Of a stretch of DNA of 64,000 bases, positions 32,320 to 43,287 are shown piece by piece (within the stretch, counting starts at the first letter, position 1; each line of letters opens with the position of its first letter). The translations under genes were made by a program, and so were the position numbers. The notes below the pieces were generated by a model. That model saw only the letters and a program-made list of their open reading frames with translations, was not told the DNA's origin and ran no database searches. This DNA is from Microdochium bolleyi. Taxonomy: Eukaryota > Ascomycota > Sordariomycetes > Xylariales > Microdochiaceae. The stretch is from positions 3,353,524 to 3,417,523 of the forward strand of contig KQ964245.1 in NCBI GenBank assembly GCA_001566295.1, in the 5' to 3' direction.

Positions 32320-35300
32320 GATCACTACAGCTTCTGCACATCTTATCCCGGCCAATGCGAAGCGCTTAGAGGGCGCCATTCCGCTGAATTGGCATCCCTG
32401 TTCAGCGTCCGGACAACAGTCTGCCTGTTCACTGGCGATCTTTGGGCGTCTTCTTGAGCATCGCGCAGCACTAGTTGAGTGTAACACACAAAGTATAATG
32501 AAAGGATGCTCTGCCTGGAAGGAGCGGCCAGGGGCAAGCTTACATTCGTCCCTCGCTTTGCCGTAGTAAGCTCGCCGGTGCTTGGGGAATGAGTCAAGCA
32601 GACCTTTCCGCCTCGAACTATGCTATGAACAAGTTCATTGATCATTAGTCGAATACGGCCGGACACTTATGGCGGCAGAGCTCATTGCGAGGTACAACAC
32701 AGAGGTCGTCTGAGTTTAGGCGATCGACGTTGGATCTGCGACTTGCTGATATGTGGGGCTCAAGTCTGGGTATTGCCTTGTCCGCCATGTCGGGCGTGTG
32801 TGCAGCATCGACAGGCCTGGATTAGTTGTGGTCATGGGGGAAACGGAAGCTTAGGAGGTCGCCTCTGGGGACCGTGCCTGCTTGGAGTCGGCGTAGACGC
32901 TAGCAGGCCATGAAATCAATACATGCTGATAAAAAGGGTAACGCATTGAATGATTATGTGTTCTGCGGTGTGATCATGTAGCTGGAATTGCGAGAGGGTC
33001 ATCAGCCAAGGAGTTGAAAAAGGTGGTCTCGCCCGCCGCAATAAGACAGCATTGATTAATTGAGGAGAAGCCTTCTTCTAGACAACTTCTTGCAAGGAGG
33101 ACAGCAAGCAGGTCATTATCTGCATCTGGGCAGGAATAAAGTCGAAAGAGCAACGATAGATGAATGTTCCGAGGCTGAAGACGGCGAAAAGGTACACTTT
33201 ATCTAAGCCCCCATTTTGGTTGCTTATACAATAACTAACAAAACGTAACACATCAGAAAAAAAGGGTGACGAACCACTTGCTTTAATATATGTGCAAAGA
33301 GTCCAGCTCGTCGCCATCCAAGGAATGATTTATCAGGGACCTCTGCGTGCGCGTGCCACTCTCGGTCGTTAATTCATGGGATGGGAGTAAGTGCCTCGCG
33401 TTAGGTTTAACGTTTACTTCCGGATCATGTTGGTGGGAATTTCTCTTGATTGTATTTCACAGCCCTCTCCCCCCCCCTCCCCCGAAAAAGATCAAGGAGA
33501 AAATTCATCCCCCCTTTCACAACTGTTCGCGTACCACAGATCCGCGAGAAGTTAGTAGTACGACGTAGGCTTCGTGTGTATATTCATTCCCGGGAGACCC
33601 CAAGGCCAGAGAGAGGGATCAGGAATAGCGGGGTATTGTGTGCGTATGTACGTGTGTACCTAGGTAACTGAGCTATGCGTGTTGCTTCGTGCCCTAGTCA
33701 CAAAGAGAGAAAGCCTCGACACGGTTGCTTAACGTTCGATTGTCATGCTTGTCTGAGCGTGTACCCTTTGCATTTGCCAACGTGGTCAGAAGACACAGTG
33801 ACTTCTTCCCGTCTGGTAGAGCTCCTGCGTTATCTACATTCTACATAACGGCAAAATCAGGGTAAATTCGGATGCTTCTTCAGGCACACATATGTATGAG
33901 GGAAGCCTCTTCGTAGCTTGAACTTATTTTGCTTATTGGCAAGGACAGGAACAAGACACAAGTGGGCAACAGACAAAGGATGCTCCAGCGAGCGGCCCAA
34001 AGCCCTGGGACACGTGCAGCACCTCGCAAGGAGCAGGCACCGGGAGGCGACCACAGCCTCTCCACCGGCACAGCCGGACTATGCGTAGACCGTGGGAAAA
34101 GGGGTGGTCTTTTGTCCACCATGAAGAGCCCTACGCAGCAGCATATGGACTGGTTTTGGCACCTCGAGGGGCTCCACTTAGTCCAGAAAGAGACAGCTAT
34201 GGGATCTTCGCATGTTGGAGCAGGGATACAGTGGTGTCGTCAACATGCGGAAATGTGGTAAGCGAGCTCTGCCACGGTTTCCGAAGCAGCTGGAGTCTGC
34301 CCTGAGTGACAGCGACTTGGCAGTAGCAGGTATATAGGATCCTGCGAACACGCACATGTAATTTACTTGGGAGCTCATGCCTTGTAGTGTGTTATCCAGA
34401 ATAGCAACAGCCGGGAGCAGCAACATCAGCAACAGCGTAATTAGTGACGAACGTGTGTCTCTCCGTGCAATCCGCGCAAAAGGATTCGCGAGATTGTTTC
34501 GTTTCGTTTCATCGTCCGGTGTGACTTGCTTTGCCATGGGCTCGGATGGAAGCACGAAGTCATGTAGAAGTGATGGCATGACAAGAGAGCAGTTGGAGAA
34601 CGGGCACTCGCGCGCATTGCCATATATGAAAGGGGTCGCTTGTCTTGGGAAAAGAGCTTGCGTGTCGATCTCAAGACTCAACGTTACAGTCGGCGGTGCC
34701 TGTTTTTTTCTTTCCCCGTTCCTTCTGTGCTCCAGACCTATCGAGTCTGCAAAGGGAAAAGACCTTCGGCTTTGGCATTGGGACCCTGAGCTCTAAGCGA
34801 CCTCTGGAGTGAGCAGCCTCTGGCCGTGGACAGACGACCGCACAGATGTTTCGGCTAGGGCGCGCGGGAGTCGGGACGAGTGGCCCCAGTGCTCGGCAGG
34901 CAGCTCTCTCGGGGTGTTTCAGGACGGGAGGATCAGCCGAGCGGGCTGGACGTGCTGGATAGATTGAGAATACAGAGGCTGCCATTGTCACGTGCCTGGA
35001 ACAATGCCTTGCCAGTGGAGTCTGCCCCGATGAATACGACCTGTGCGCATGAACGTCCTTCGATGTGGCCACGGGCTCGACGAGGCCGGCTCAGCCACGG
35101 GTGGTGGTTGCCCTCGGCTGCCTCTTTCATGCGACGTGTGGAGACGACGGTGGCTACGCAGCATACTCTCGCTATTCTCAGGGCGATAACACGTGCTGCT
35201 ATTGCAATTGTGGGCGGCCTGCCAGGGGCAGCATAACGACTGTGGCGAGTGCAGTCGGCAGTATAGGGACCCTGAACAGGTTGCATACAGGCTGGAGGCA

Positions 35301-36860
35301 GGACGGCATGCCTCTGGCCGAGGCTGCATTCCAGAGGCCCCGCCGAGGAGGTTGTGCAGATTCCTCCCTGGCCACGCGTCGTGCTGGTGGGTTGGGCTGG
35401 TTTGTTTCACCAGCTCGCTTCCTTGGGCGGCGACGACGCGGGCATTGGTGTGGCCCGTTCCTCTCCTTCCCGATCATCTGATTGCACATCGTGGAGGTGA
35501 GGTCGACGGGCGCCCTGGAGAGACGGGAGAAGAGAGGGCAGAAGGCCCGCGAGTTGAAACACGGCGCTGGGGAAAGGGGTGGTCAGGCGCGGCCAATGGG
35601 AATGCGCCATGACGTTTCTCCTGCAAAGGCGGTCCGTTTCAATGCCAGGCACAGCACGCGGGTTATTGGCTGTCAGCCCTTGGGCTGCTTTTTGACAGGG
35701 GCCGCCGGCGCCTTTCGCTGGGAGCCGCCCCAGGCGAGCCCAGGCTTGCCCCAATGTGGCAAGACGGCGGTCCTGTCTGGCTGCACCCAGGCGAGCCAGG
35801 CGAGAGGCCACATGGGTACTGCCGAGACTGCGGAGATCTCTGGCTGATCGGCAGGGCCAACCTCGAGGATTTTCTTGGGCAAAGGTACCCCTATCGCGGG
35901 CAAGTTCCTGGACGGAGAGGAAACACTCGGAGCCACTCCTCCTCGGCCTACTCGCACAGGCAGCTACGGGTGCAAGTCGAGTCGTTGATCGGCCCAGGGC
36001 CCAATGCGGCTTTTCTCCGAGAAGCCAGGATCAGGTCAGGCTCTTTGAATCAACGGTCCGGAATCCTTCCCAGGGGCGGCATGATCCGGTCCTGATCCTC
36101 CAACTCCAGCTCGGCCCTGGACTCCCTGGCGGGTGAGTCAGTGGGCTGTAACTCGCGAGCCGAGGGGGCCAGGAGCGTGCCTGACTATGTCGAGCTCGCT
36201 GGGCATTGACTGGCTGAGAGGCAGCCGCCCGCCCTGCTGCGCGCGCCAAGGCGGCAGTCACGACCAGCCGGGACCCTTGTCCGGGTGGGTGCCAGTGGGG
36301 TCGCCCTTGCCTGCAGATGCGCACTGGCCCCTGACACTCAGAGCCTCCTCCCTCGACTTACACGCGGTCCCCTCTCGACTTATAAAGATGGACGGCCAAG
36401 CCCTTTGACAATGCTCTCTCTGGCATCACATCGCATCGACTCCGTGCTCCGTTCTTGACGCTTCCCTTCGTCCTCCTTTGAGATCCTCCCTCCTTTGCGG
36501 ATCTCTACTTTCTCTTCTTTCGCCCCGTGCCGACAAACACAGACCCAGGTGGTCCCCGGCCCTTCATTCCCGCAGCACGCCCAGCCTCACAGAGCAACGC
36601 CATTTCACAAAGCCCATTGTTCACCAGCACCCAACCACGCACGCATTCCTCATACCCTCGCACGCTCACCACGTCTTGGAATCTGCTGCCGCCTGCTTCT
36701 TGGCTCTCGATAAAGCACCGCAAACGACTCTCATTCACCCTCTCTCGTCTGTTTGTCTTCAACCAGAGCCCTTCACCTTATTTTGAGAAACCACTTCTCA
36801 CCCACCGCAAGACACGGAAGCTTCACTGTCTCTTCACCAAAAACTCACCACAACCTCACG
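32320..36860. other. 4.5 kb gene-free region, including the AA11 LPMO promoter and leader
   Basis: No frame here has recognisable protein character. The longest (34178-34681 minus, 35065-35612 plus, 35407-35811 minus) are basic, Cys/Trp-scattered and overlapping. The part at about 33000-33900 is more AT-rich, with a C-run at about 33470. From about 34800 to 36400 it is GC-rich. SYGGRG sites of the carbon-repressor type (CTGGGG 35567-35572, GTGGGG 36295-36300) lie upstream of the LPMO. They are short and may be chance. A pyrimidine-rich leader of about 450 nt precedes the LPMO start and contains upstream ATGs, for example at 36411. Confidence 0.5.
36381..36386 (+). promoter_or_regulatory. TATA box of the AA11 LPMO gene
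   Basis: A perfect TATAAA lies 480 bp upstream of the LPMO start codon, inside CGACTTATAAAGATG, and is followed by a CT-rich leader. This predicts transcription starting near 36410-36415 and a long leader. Confidence 0.6.
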
Positions 36861-38153
36861 ATGCACTTTACCGCTCTCCTCGTCGCCGCGCTGGCTGGTT
36901 CAGCTGTTGGCCACATCGCCATTGTCAAGCCCGCTCCTCTCCGCTCCAAGGAGAACCCAAACTCCCGCAACGCCGTTGACTACGATATCAACTCGCCTCT
37001 TTCCGACATGTCGCAGTTCCCCTGCAAGGGTGCCCTCAAGTACCTCGGTCAGCCCGAGGGTGCGTCGGTCGAGACCTATGCTCCTGGCGGTACCTACGAC
37101 ATGGTCATCGGCACCGGTGCTGCTCACAACGGCGGCTCCTGCCAGATCTCCCTGTCTTACGACAAGGGCAAGACTTTCACCGTTATCAAGTCCATCATCG
37201 GCAACTGCCCGGCCCCCGGTGCCAGCTACAAGTTCACTGTCCCTGCCGATGCTCCCAAGGGTGAGGCCGTCTTCTCTTGGAGCTGGAACAACAAGTCGGG
37301 CAACAGAGAGTTCTATCAGAACTGCGCCGTTGTCACCATTGCCGGCGGTTCCCAGAAGCGCTCCGAGAACCTTGTCAGCCGCGACGTTGCCTTCTCTGCT
37401 CGCCCTCAGATCTTTGTCTCCAACCTTGGCGGCGAGTTCTGCACTCCCGAGAACATCGACGTGGTCTACCCCAACCCGGGCCCGGATGTCGACCGCAACA
37501 CCAACAGCCCCGGCAATGCAAAGATCTGTGCTAGTGGCGCTGAGGTTCCTGCCGGAGGCTCTGGCGGCGGCGGCAGTGGAGGCGGCAGCGGCGGCTCTGC
37601 TCCGGCTCCCACTTCGGCTGCTGCTCCTCCTGCCAGTCCTACTAGTGCTCCTGCGCAGTCTTCTGCTCCCGCTGGCCCTACCAGTGCCCCTGCGCAGCCC
37701 GCTCCCCAGCCCAGCGCGGTCCTCCCTCCTGGCGGCGTTTTCGTCACCGTGCCGCCTTCCGCTTCGACGGCCCCTGCTCCTACGTCTTCCGCTACGACTC
37801 TGAAGACCCAGACTTCGGCTGTGGCCAGCTCCCCAGTCGCGTCGGTGACCCCGACCCCTACGAGTGTCACCCCGCCTCCTGCCGTGACCTCGGGCGGTGC
37901 TGCCGCTCCCGCGCCGTCCAGTGCGCCTCCTGCCGGCGGTGCCGGCGGTAGTCTTACAGGAGCTTGCACGAACGAGGGTGCATGGAACTGCATCGGCGGC
38001 ACCAGCTTCCAGCGATGTGCATCGGGTGCCTGGTCGGCCACCATCCAGATGGCCGCCGGTACCACCTGCAAGGCGGGCGTCTCCGCCACCTTGGTCACGC
38101 GCCGGGGCGATCTCGGTGCTCTCCGCCGCCGCCGCGTCGGTGTCTGGAACTAA
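36861..38153 (+). CDS. AA11 lytic polysaccharide monooxygenase with C-terminal X278-like module
   Basis: Intronless, 430 aa. The signal peptide MHFTALLVAALAGSAVG is followed by H18, which becomes the N-terminal His of the copper 'histidine brace'. The second His lies in GAAHNGGSCQ (H89) and the axial Tyr in NREFYQNCA (Y152). FPCKG, SLSYDKGKTF and AVFSWSWNNKSGNREFYQN are AA11 signatures. The catalytic domain ends near residue 235. A Gly-rich then Ala/Pro/Ser/Thr linker of about 130 residues, probably heavily O-glycosylated, joins a Cys-containing module at about 365-406 (GACTNEGAWNCIGG, FQRCASGAW), which matches the X278 type seen on fungal AA11 enzymes and thought to bind chitin. The tail is Arg-rich. 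AA11 enzymes oxidatively cleave chitin, so this protein acts outside the cell on chitin or its own wall. Confidence 0.93.
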   Translation: MHFTALLVAALAGSAVGHIAIVKPAPLRSKENPNSRNAVDYDINSPLSDMSQFPCKGALKYLGQPEGASVETYAPGGTYDMVIGTGAAHNGGSCQISLSYDKGKTFTVIKSIIGNCPAPGASYKFTVPADAPKGEAVFSWSWNNKSGNREFYQNCAVVTIAGGSQKRSENLVSRDVAFSARPQIFVSNLGGEFCTPENIDVVYPNPGPDVDRNTNSPGNAKICASGAEVPAGGSGGGGSGGGSGGSAPAPTSAAAPPASPTSAPAQSSAPAGPTSAPAQPAPQPSAVLPPGGVFVTVPPSASTAPAPTSSATTLKTQTSAVASSPVASVTPTPTSVTPPPAVTSGGAAAPAPSSAPPAGGAGGSLTGACTNEGAWNCIGGTSFQRCASGAWSATIQMAAGTTCKAGVSATLVTRRGDLGALRRRRVGVWN

Positions 38154-39408
38154 GACCCCATACCCAGCTAGCCTGGTTGGGGTAGTATTGTCCCCAGCAA
38201 CCTCATTCTTGTACACAATCACTCTTTACGATGAGACGGACAAGGCAGGGACCTTTCCGCAACGGACATACTCGAGGCTTTTCTTGTACATAGAACTTTT
38301 CTTGTTTCTTTCACCACCGTCCACGATCGTTCTGGCGGGCATTCACCGTCTTCCTTCATGCATACAAAGGTCAGCATTGAGCAGCCAAGGCACACTTGTG
38401 TCACACACAAACATAGAGAAAATGACGACGATCTTTTCATGACAAACAATTTTTGGGCAATGTGAAATCCTCTAATGTGATGCTAAATCGTGCTTCCACC
38501 TTCGCGTGCCTTCGCTTCGCAGCTTGGCATGACCACAAATCTGCTTGTTCCCGAAGACCACGTCAGGAACTGGGTTGATAGGAAGAAATGCGTCTTCAGA
38601 CAACCACGCCACAACGGCAAAACGCCCCCTCCTTTTTCTCCTGCTGGGAACCGCTTGACAATTACGAGGAAAATCACAATACAACAAACCAAGGTGCGTT
38701 CAACGCCGGGCACATCTACACCCACGTAGCCTCCCGACCTTGACAAATAGCCGAGCCTATGACGACAGGCTGCCGACAACGAAGCACGACGGCCAACGAC
38801 AAGGGAAAAGCGGGTAAGTGGACATTCCGGACAGACCCAAAGCCGGCAGACAGCGATTGGCGCGGAGAAGTCGTTGCAATGGGCGAGTTGGGACCTGTAT
38901 GATAGGCACCCAGAATGGGAGAAAGGAAATAAAGTCTTGACAAGCTCGTGGCGGATGAGCACTCCCCGGAAGTGTTAACTCACTCAATGCCGCCAGGCAG
39001 TGCTTCCCACAAAGAATAAGAACCCACAAGTCCCGTAGTACGTACGAGGCAAAACCAAACAAAACCACAAACCGCACGGTATCGAGTCACGCAGACAAGT
39101 CTCAGCACAGGAGCGTCAAAGGTTTGGGGTATAAAATGGTTCTCTTGCTTCTTTATCTCCATCCACTAAACCCCTCCCCTCGCGCTCCCGAATCTTCCCC
39201 CTCAACCATGTGTGTGACACAGCTTTCAAAAACCAAATGACATAAGAATAACAGCAGCAATCCACCACCTCCACTACATCCAGAAACAGGATCAACACCC
39301 CGTCACCTGAGCAGCCTCATCCGACAAACATGTGACATTATTACGTTCCCCCTGCTGGGACCCGTGAAGAAAAGAGAAGGCCGTTCATATGTGGCAGAAT
39401 GAGCTAGC
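38154..39408. other. Intergenic between convergent secreted-protein genes
   Basis: This 1.26 kb lies between the 3' ends of the LPMO (plus) and the repeat protein (minus). Short open frames at 38483-38962 and 38757-39077 (minus) are unconvincing. No RNA or repeat is recognised. Confidence 0.5.
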
Positions 39409-41214
39409 TTACGCCCGCCATCTCCGCTGGTGGCCCATCATCGGCGCGGCGGGAGGCGCGGCAGGCGCGGCAGAAGGGTGCATGGCTGCGGGAGCCGCGG
39501 TCGTTGTGGGCATAGCATGGGCGGGGGGTGGCGCCATTGAGTGGCCCGTGGTGGCGGCGGCAGTGGCGGTGACGGTGACATGGACGGTCTCCTTGACTGT
39601 CTGCGCAGGCTGGGTGACATGGACCGTCTCCTTAACGGTGTGCGCGGGCTGAGTGACGTGAACAGTCTCGACCTTGGTTACCGGCATGGTGACATGTACC
39701 GTTTCCTTCACAGTTTGGGGCGGCTGAGTGACATGGACCGTCTGTGCAGGCTGGGTAACGTGGACGGTCTCGACCTTGGTGACCGGCATGGTGACATGTA
39801 CCGTCTCCTTGACGGTCTGGGGGGGAAGTGTGACGCGGACAGGTGCTTGAGTGACGTGAACTGTCTCCTTCACAGTCTCCTTCACGGTCTGCGGCGGCTG
39901 AGTGACGTGGACTGTCTCCTTCACAGTCTGGGGAGGAAGCGTGACACGAACGGGTGCCATAGTAACGTGAACTGTCTCCTTGACTGTTTGCGGGGGTTGG
40001 GTAACGTGAACGGTCTCCTTGACGGTCTGGGGAGGAAGCGTGACGCGGACAGGTGCTTGTGTGACGTGAACTGTCTCCTTCACAGTCTCCTTCACGGTCT
40101 GCGGTGGCTGAGTGACGTGGACTGTCTCCTTCACAGTCTGGGGAGGAAGTGTGACGCGAACCGGAGCCATGGTAACGTGAACGGTCTCGACCTTGGTGAC
40201 TGGCATGGTGACATGCACCGTCTCCTTTACAGTCTGCGGAGGAAGCGTGACGCGAACGGGTGCCATAGTGACGTGAACTGTCTCCTTCACCGTCTGAGGA
40301 GGGAGGGTCACATGAACCGTCTCCTTGACGGTCTGCGGTGGGAGAGTAACACGGACCGGTGCCATAGTGACATGAACCGTCTCCTTGACTGTCTGAGGCG
40401 GCAGCGTAACGTGGACAGTCTCCTTCACGGTCTGGGGAGGAAGCGTGACGGGCACGCTGACAGCAACCGTACGCATAATTGTCTCGACCTTGGTAACAGG
40501 GATGCTGTGGACGACGGTCTGGATCTGTGTCACCTGCACCTTCTCGACCTTCGTGACTGGCTTCTCGACCGCTGTGGTTACCGTCATGTGGACCGTCTCG
40601 ACCTTCGTGACTGGCTTCTCAACTGCTGTGGTTACCGTCATGTGGACCGTCTCAATCTTGGTAACTGGCTTGTCGACTGCCTTGGTGACCGTCATGTGGA
40701 CCGTCTCAACCTTGGTAACCGGCTTTTCGACTGCCTTGGTTATCGTCATGTGAACCGTTTCAACCTTGGTAACTGGTACGCTGACGTGAACGGTCTCCTT
40801 GACTGTCTGAGGCGGCAGCGTGACGTGAACAGTCTCCTTCACGGTCTGCGGTGGCTGAGTAACATGGACGGTCTCCTTGACGGTCTCCTTGACTGTCTGC
40901 GGGGGCTGTGTGACGTGAACCGTCTCGACCTTGGTTACTGGCATGGTGACATGTACTGTCTCGACCTTGGTGATGAGCTTTTCGACAGGGACGGTCATGT
41001 GGACTGTCTGGGCGGGCATGGTAACGTGGACCGTCTTGGCGGGTTCAGTGACGTGAACAGTCTTGATCTCGGCGGGGGCCTTCTCTGTAACGGTATGGAC
41101 CATTGTTTCCGTGACTGTCTCCTTGACGGTAACTGGCGCGGCTGCAGGCGGGTTGGCGGCCACGGCGCTCGCCAGCGCCAGCAGCGCGATGGGCAGAGAT
41201 CTCATGGAGACCAT
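39409..41214 (-). CDS. Secreted Thr/Val/His tandem-repeat protein (601 aa)
   Basis: One exon from ATG 41214 (or the in-frame ATG at 41205) to 39409. The signal peptide MRSLPIALLALASAVA is followed by about 530 residues of repeats with the core KETVHVT or VETVHVT, joined by LPPQT, QPPQT, MPVTK, MAPVRVT or TKAVEKPVTK. I count about 31 TVHVT/TVHMT cores at spacings of 9, 12, 13, 17, 18 and 20 residues. The last 50 residues are Ala/Pro/Met/Thr-rich, ending GHQRRWRA, with no GPI-anchor signal, membrane helix or Cys. Alternating Val/Thr with polar residues is ideal for beta strands, with PP or P breaks as turns, so a beta-solenoid or stacked fibre is plausible. Repeat copies differ mainly at synonymous third positions of V, K, E and T codons, which supports selection on this frame. 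I recognise no named family. A cell-wall or surface structural role is inferred. Confidence 0.85.
   Translation of the reverse strand: MVSMRSLPIALLALASAVAANPPAAAPVTVKETVTETMVHTVTEKAPAEIKTVHVTEPAKTVHVTMPAQTVHMTVPVEKLITKVETVHVTMPVTKVETVHVTQPPQTVKETVKETVHVTQPPQTVKETVHVTLPPQTVKETVHVSVPVTKVETVHMTITKAVEKPVTKVETVHMTVTKAVDKPVTKIETVHMTVTTAVEKPVTKVETVHMTVTTAVEKPVTKVEKVQVTQIQTVVHSIPVTKVETIMRTVAVSVPVTLPPQTVKETVHVTLPPQTVKETVHVTMAPVRVTLPPQTVKETVHVTLPPQTVKETVHVTMAPVRVTLPPQTVKETVHVTMPVTKVETVHVTMAPVRVTLPPQTVKETVHVTQPPQTVKETVKETVHVTQAPVRVTLPPQTVKETVHVTQPPQTVKETVHVTMAPVRVTLPPQTVKETVHVTQPPQTVKETVKETVHVTQAPVRVTLPPQTVKETVHVTMPVTKVETVHVTQPAQTVHVTQPPQTVKETVHVTMPVTKVETVHVTQPAHTVKETVHVTQPAQTVKETVHVTVTATAAATTGHSMAPPPAHAMPTTTAAPAAMHPSAAPAAPPAAPMMGHQRRWRA
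39565..41085 (-). repeat. Degenerate coding tandem repeat (mostly 39-nt unit)
   Basis: The DNA behind the TVH protein is a degenerate tandem array. The commonest unit is 13 codons (VHVT-x-PPQTVKET), with 12-, 17-, 18- and 20-codon variants. On the plus strand it reads as repeats of cggtctccttgac-like blocks. Variation between copies falls largely on third codon positions of the minus-strand frame. Confidence 0.85.
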
Positions 41215-43287
41215 GGCGTTTGCGAACCGTAGATGCTCGGCCTCTTGGGAGCTGTCTTGTCGTCGTGAATCGAGAGTCGTAAGATGGTCGTTCCGAGAAG
41301 CGGCACGAGGCTGATTGCGGACGGCGAGCTGTCGATTAGATTGCTGCGGAGAGTCGTTGTCGTTAAAGTGCAGATATGGAAAGAGAACAAAAAGATGGAG
41401 TGATTAACGAGTAGATGCCGGATCTTGGGCTCGTGTCTCTATAGAATCGAAGTGAATGACTGTAAGGATTAGAGAAAGACTGTGATGAACCAGCACAACA
41501 CACGAAAGAGAGAGAGAGAAACAGAACACAGTCCTGTGGGAAGAAACAAGATGGCGATAGAAGGCAAGATGACGCCAAAAGGGAAGGAGCATGGGCGGCG
41601 GAAATGTTTTGATCGCCCGGCCCTCTGGCAGGCCAGGCGAGAGCCAAGCCGGGTAGCCGACCGCATGCCAGGGGAGGACCTGAATCCAGTAGAAAACACG
41701 ACATATGGAACGATTTCCTGCCAGGGGCAGGAGTGAGGGTCACGATTCTTCACGGTGTGCTGCGCCGGGTTTCCACGCCCCCAGCCAGCTTGTAACAGAG
41801 GGCAGGGGCGCATGCCGAGACCACGGAGCACGGAGTACGGTGGGCACGATCATGGCTGAGCCTTGGGAGAGCCTGAGCAGGCTCTGGGCCGGCAATCGGC
41901 TCTGCGGGGGCCTCTCCTGGTGTGCCCAGCACCACCACGAGGTGCGTAGGAGGTTGTGGGAGGTCCCACTTGCAGCGCTCCTTGAGGCTCTCGCAGTGAT
42001 GAGATGGTTGATCATGCACCAGGGATACAAGCTCTGGCCGCAGGGTCGCGGCCTTCAGGGCGAACCATGCGGCTCTAAGCAATGGGGGCCAGGGGTTGCC
42101 GGGGTCTGGGGTAACCCTCAGGGGTTCTCGGGATCCATGCTCTCGGCATCACAGCTCCCAGCGCGCCTGTTCCTTTTGTGTTTGAGAAGCTGCCTCCCCT
42201 TAGGCTCGCCTGTGTTGAGCGTCGGGTGGACACGGGACCTGAGCCACCGGGGCGGCGCAAATCGTGCGGCGAGCCGGTCGTCTATTTTGTCCAAGACCAA
42301 TGCGCGAGAGAGTCAGGTGTGAGTGGAGGGGGTTGTCATCGTCTCAGGACCATCTCAAGCGTCCGGTCACCAAGTGTGATTCAGTTTGCCAGGACTGCAA
42401 CAGGCGGAGCTGCTAGTGACATCAGGGCGATGAAGCGGTGCTCAGAAGCGAGGACTGCTCGAGTTGGTGATTCTCAACCACGCCGCGGGCACTGGACTGT
42501 TTCCGCAGGCTGCCGAGTTCTTGACGGCGGACGAGTCGGTGCTGTTAGTACTCGGTGGGCGTCAGTCGACACCCAGCTCAATTTGTGCAAGGTCGCGAAT
42601 CATGCGCTGCAGATTGTGAAGCAAAAAAGTAGTCAGCCTCGTTCGATGCAGACGTTTGCGACGTTGTCTTCAGAGGGAGAGCGTGGCAGCCCTGTCGAGG
42701 TGGACCAGGCCCAGAGTTTCGCACGCTGTCCGAAACGCTTGGTCCGGCATCGCCCTTGTCCATGGCTGCCCCGTACAGTCCTCCCAAGCCCCTTGAAAAG
42801 CAGTCACGACAGCGACAGCAACAACAACAACAGCAACAGCACCAGCACCAGCAAGGCGGCTCACCGATAAGGCTGGACGCTAATGACTGCAAGGTTGACC
42901 GTCTTTATCGGGGGCCGTCTTGTCGCAGATTGACATTCGTGCTCCCAGACTCACGGCTTTGGGAGGTTCCACACACTTACGAGGCACACTTCAGATGGAC
43001 CCCCACAGTCGGCCGGCTTCTGGGTCTGCCGTGCTGCGCACCCTGGGGCATGCTGCTCCTGTGGACTGGTAGCTGTCCGATGGCTACTCGGATGTAACAG
43101 TGACCGACCATCTTGTTTCGATGGCCACGGCTGTACGAAGTAGTCGCGTACGAAGCAAGGCACCCAGGGCAACGTCCATGTTACGGTACTTCGGTCGTTG
43201 GGGCCTGGGCATGAACCACCAGGGACATCTTCAAGTATAAAGGAATCCAGGCACTTCTTGGGCTGATCTTTGGTTTCATCTGGATTC
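41215..43287. other. Intergenic: promoter of the TVH-repeat gene and 3' flank of the resolvase
   Basis: This 2.07 kb has no convincing gene. Open frames at 41363-41831 (minus), 41705-42322 and 42178-42870 (plus) overlap each other and lack family character. A GA-rich tract lies near 41500-41590 and a CAA/CAG run near 42817-42855. Confidence 0.45.
42817..42855. repeat. Imperfect CAA/CAG/CAC trinucleotide run
   Basis: A run of CAA, CAG and CACCAG triplets about 39 nt long in intergenic DNA. It is not in a supportable coding frame. Confidence 0.7.

Noticed and set aside
34178..34681. 167-codon minus-strand frame with a hydrophobic stretch
   Set aside because: One Leu-rich segment alone is weak evidence. 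The rest looks random and the opposite strand is equally open.
35065..35811. Several 120-140 codon frames on both strands
   Set aside because: They overlap in all frames in GC-rich DNA, where stop codons are rare. None has protein-family character.
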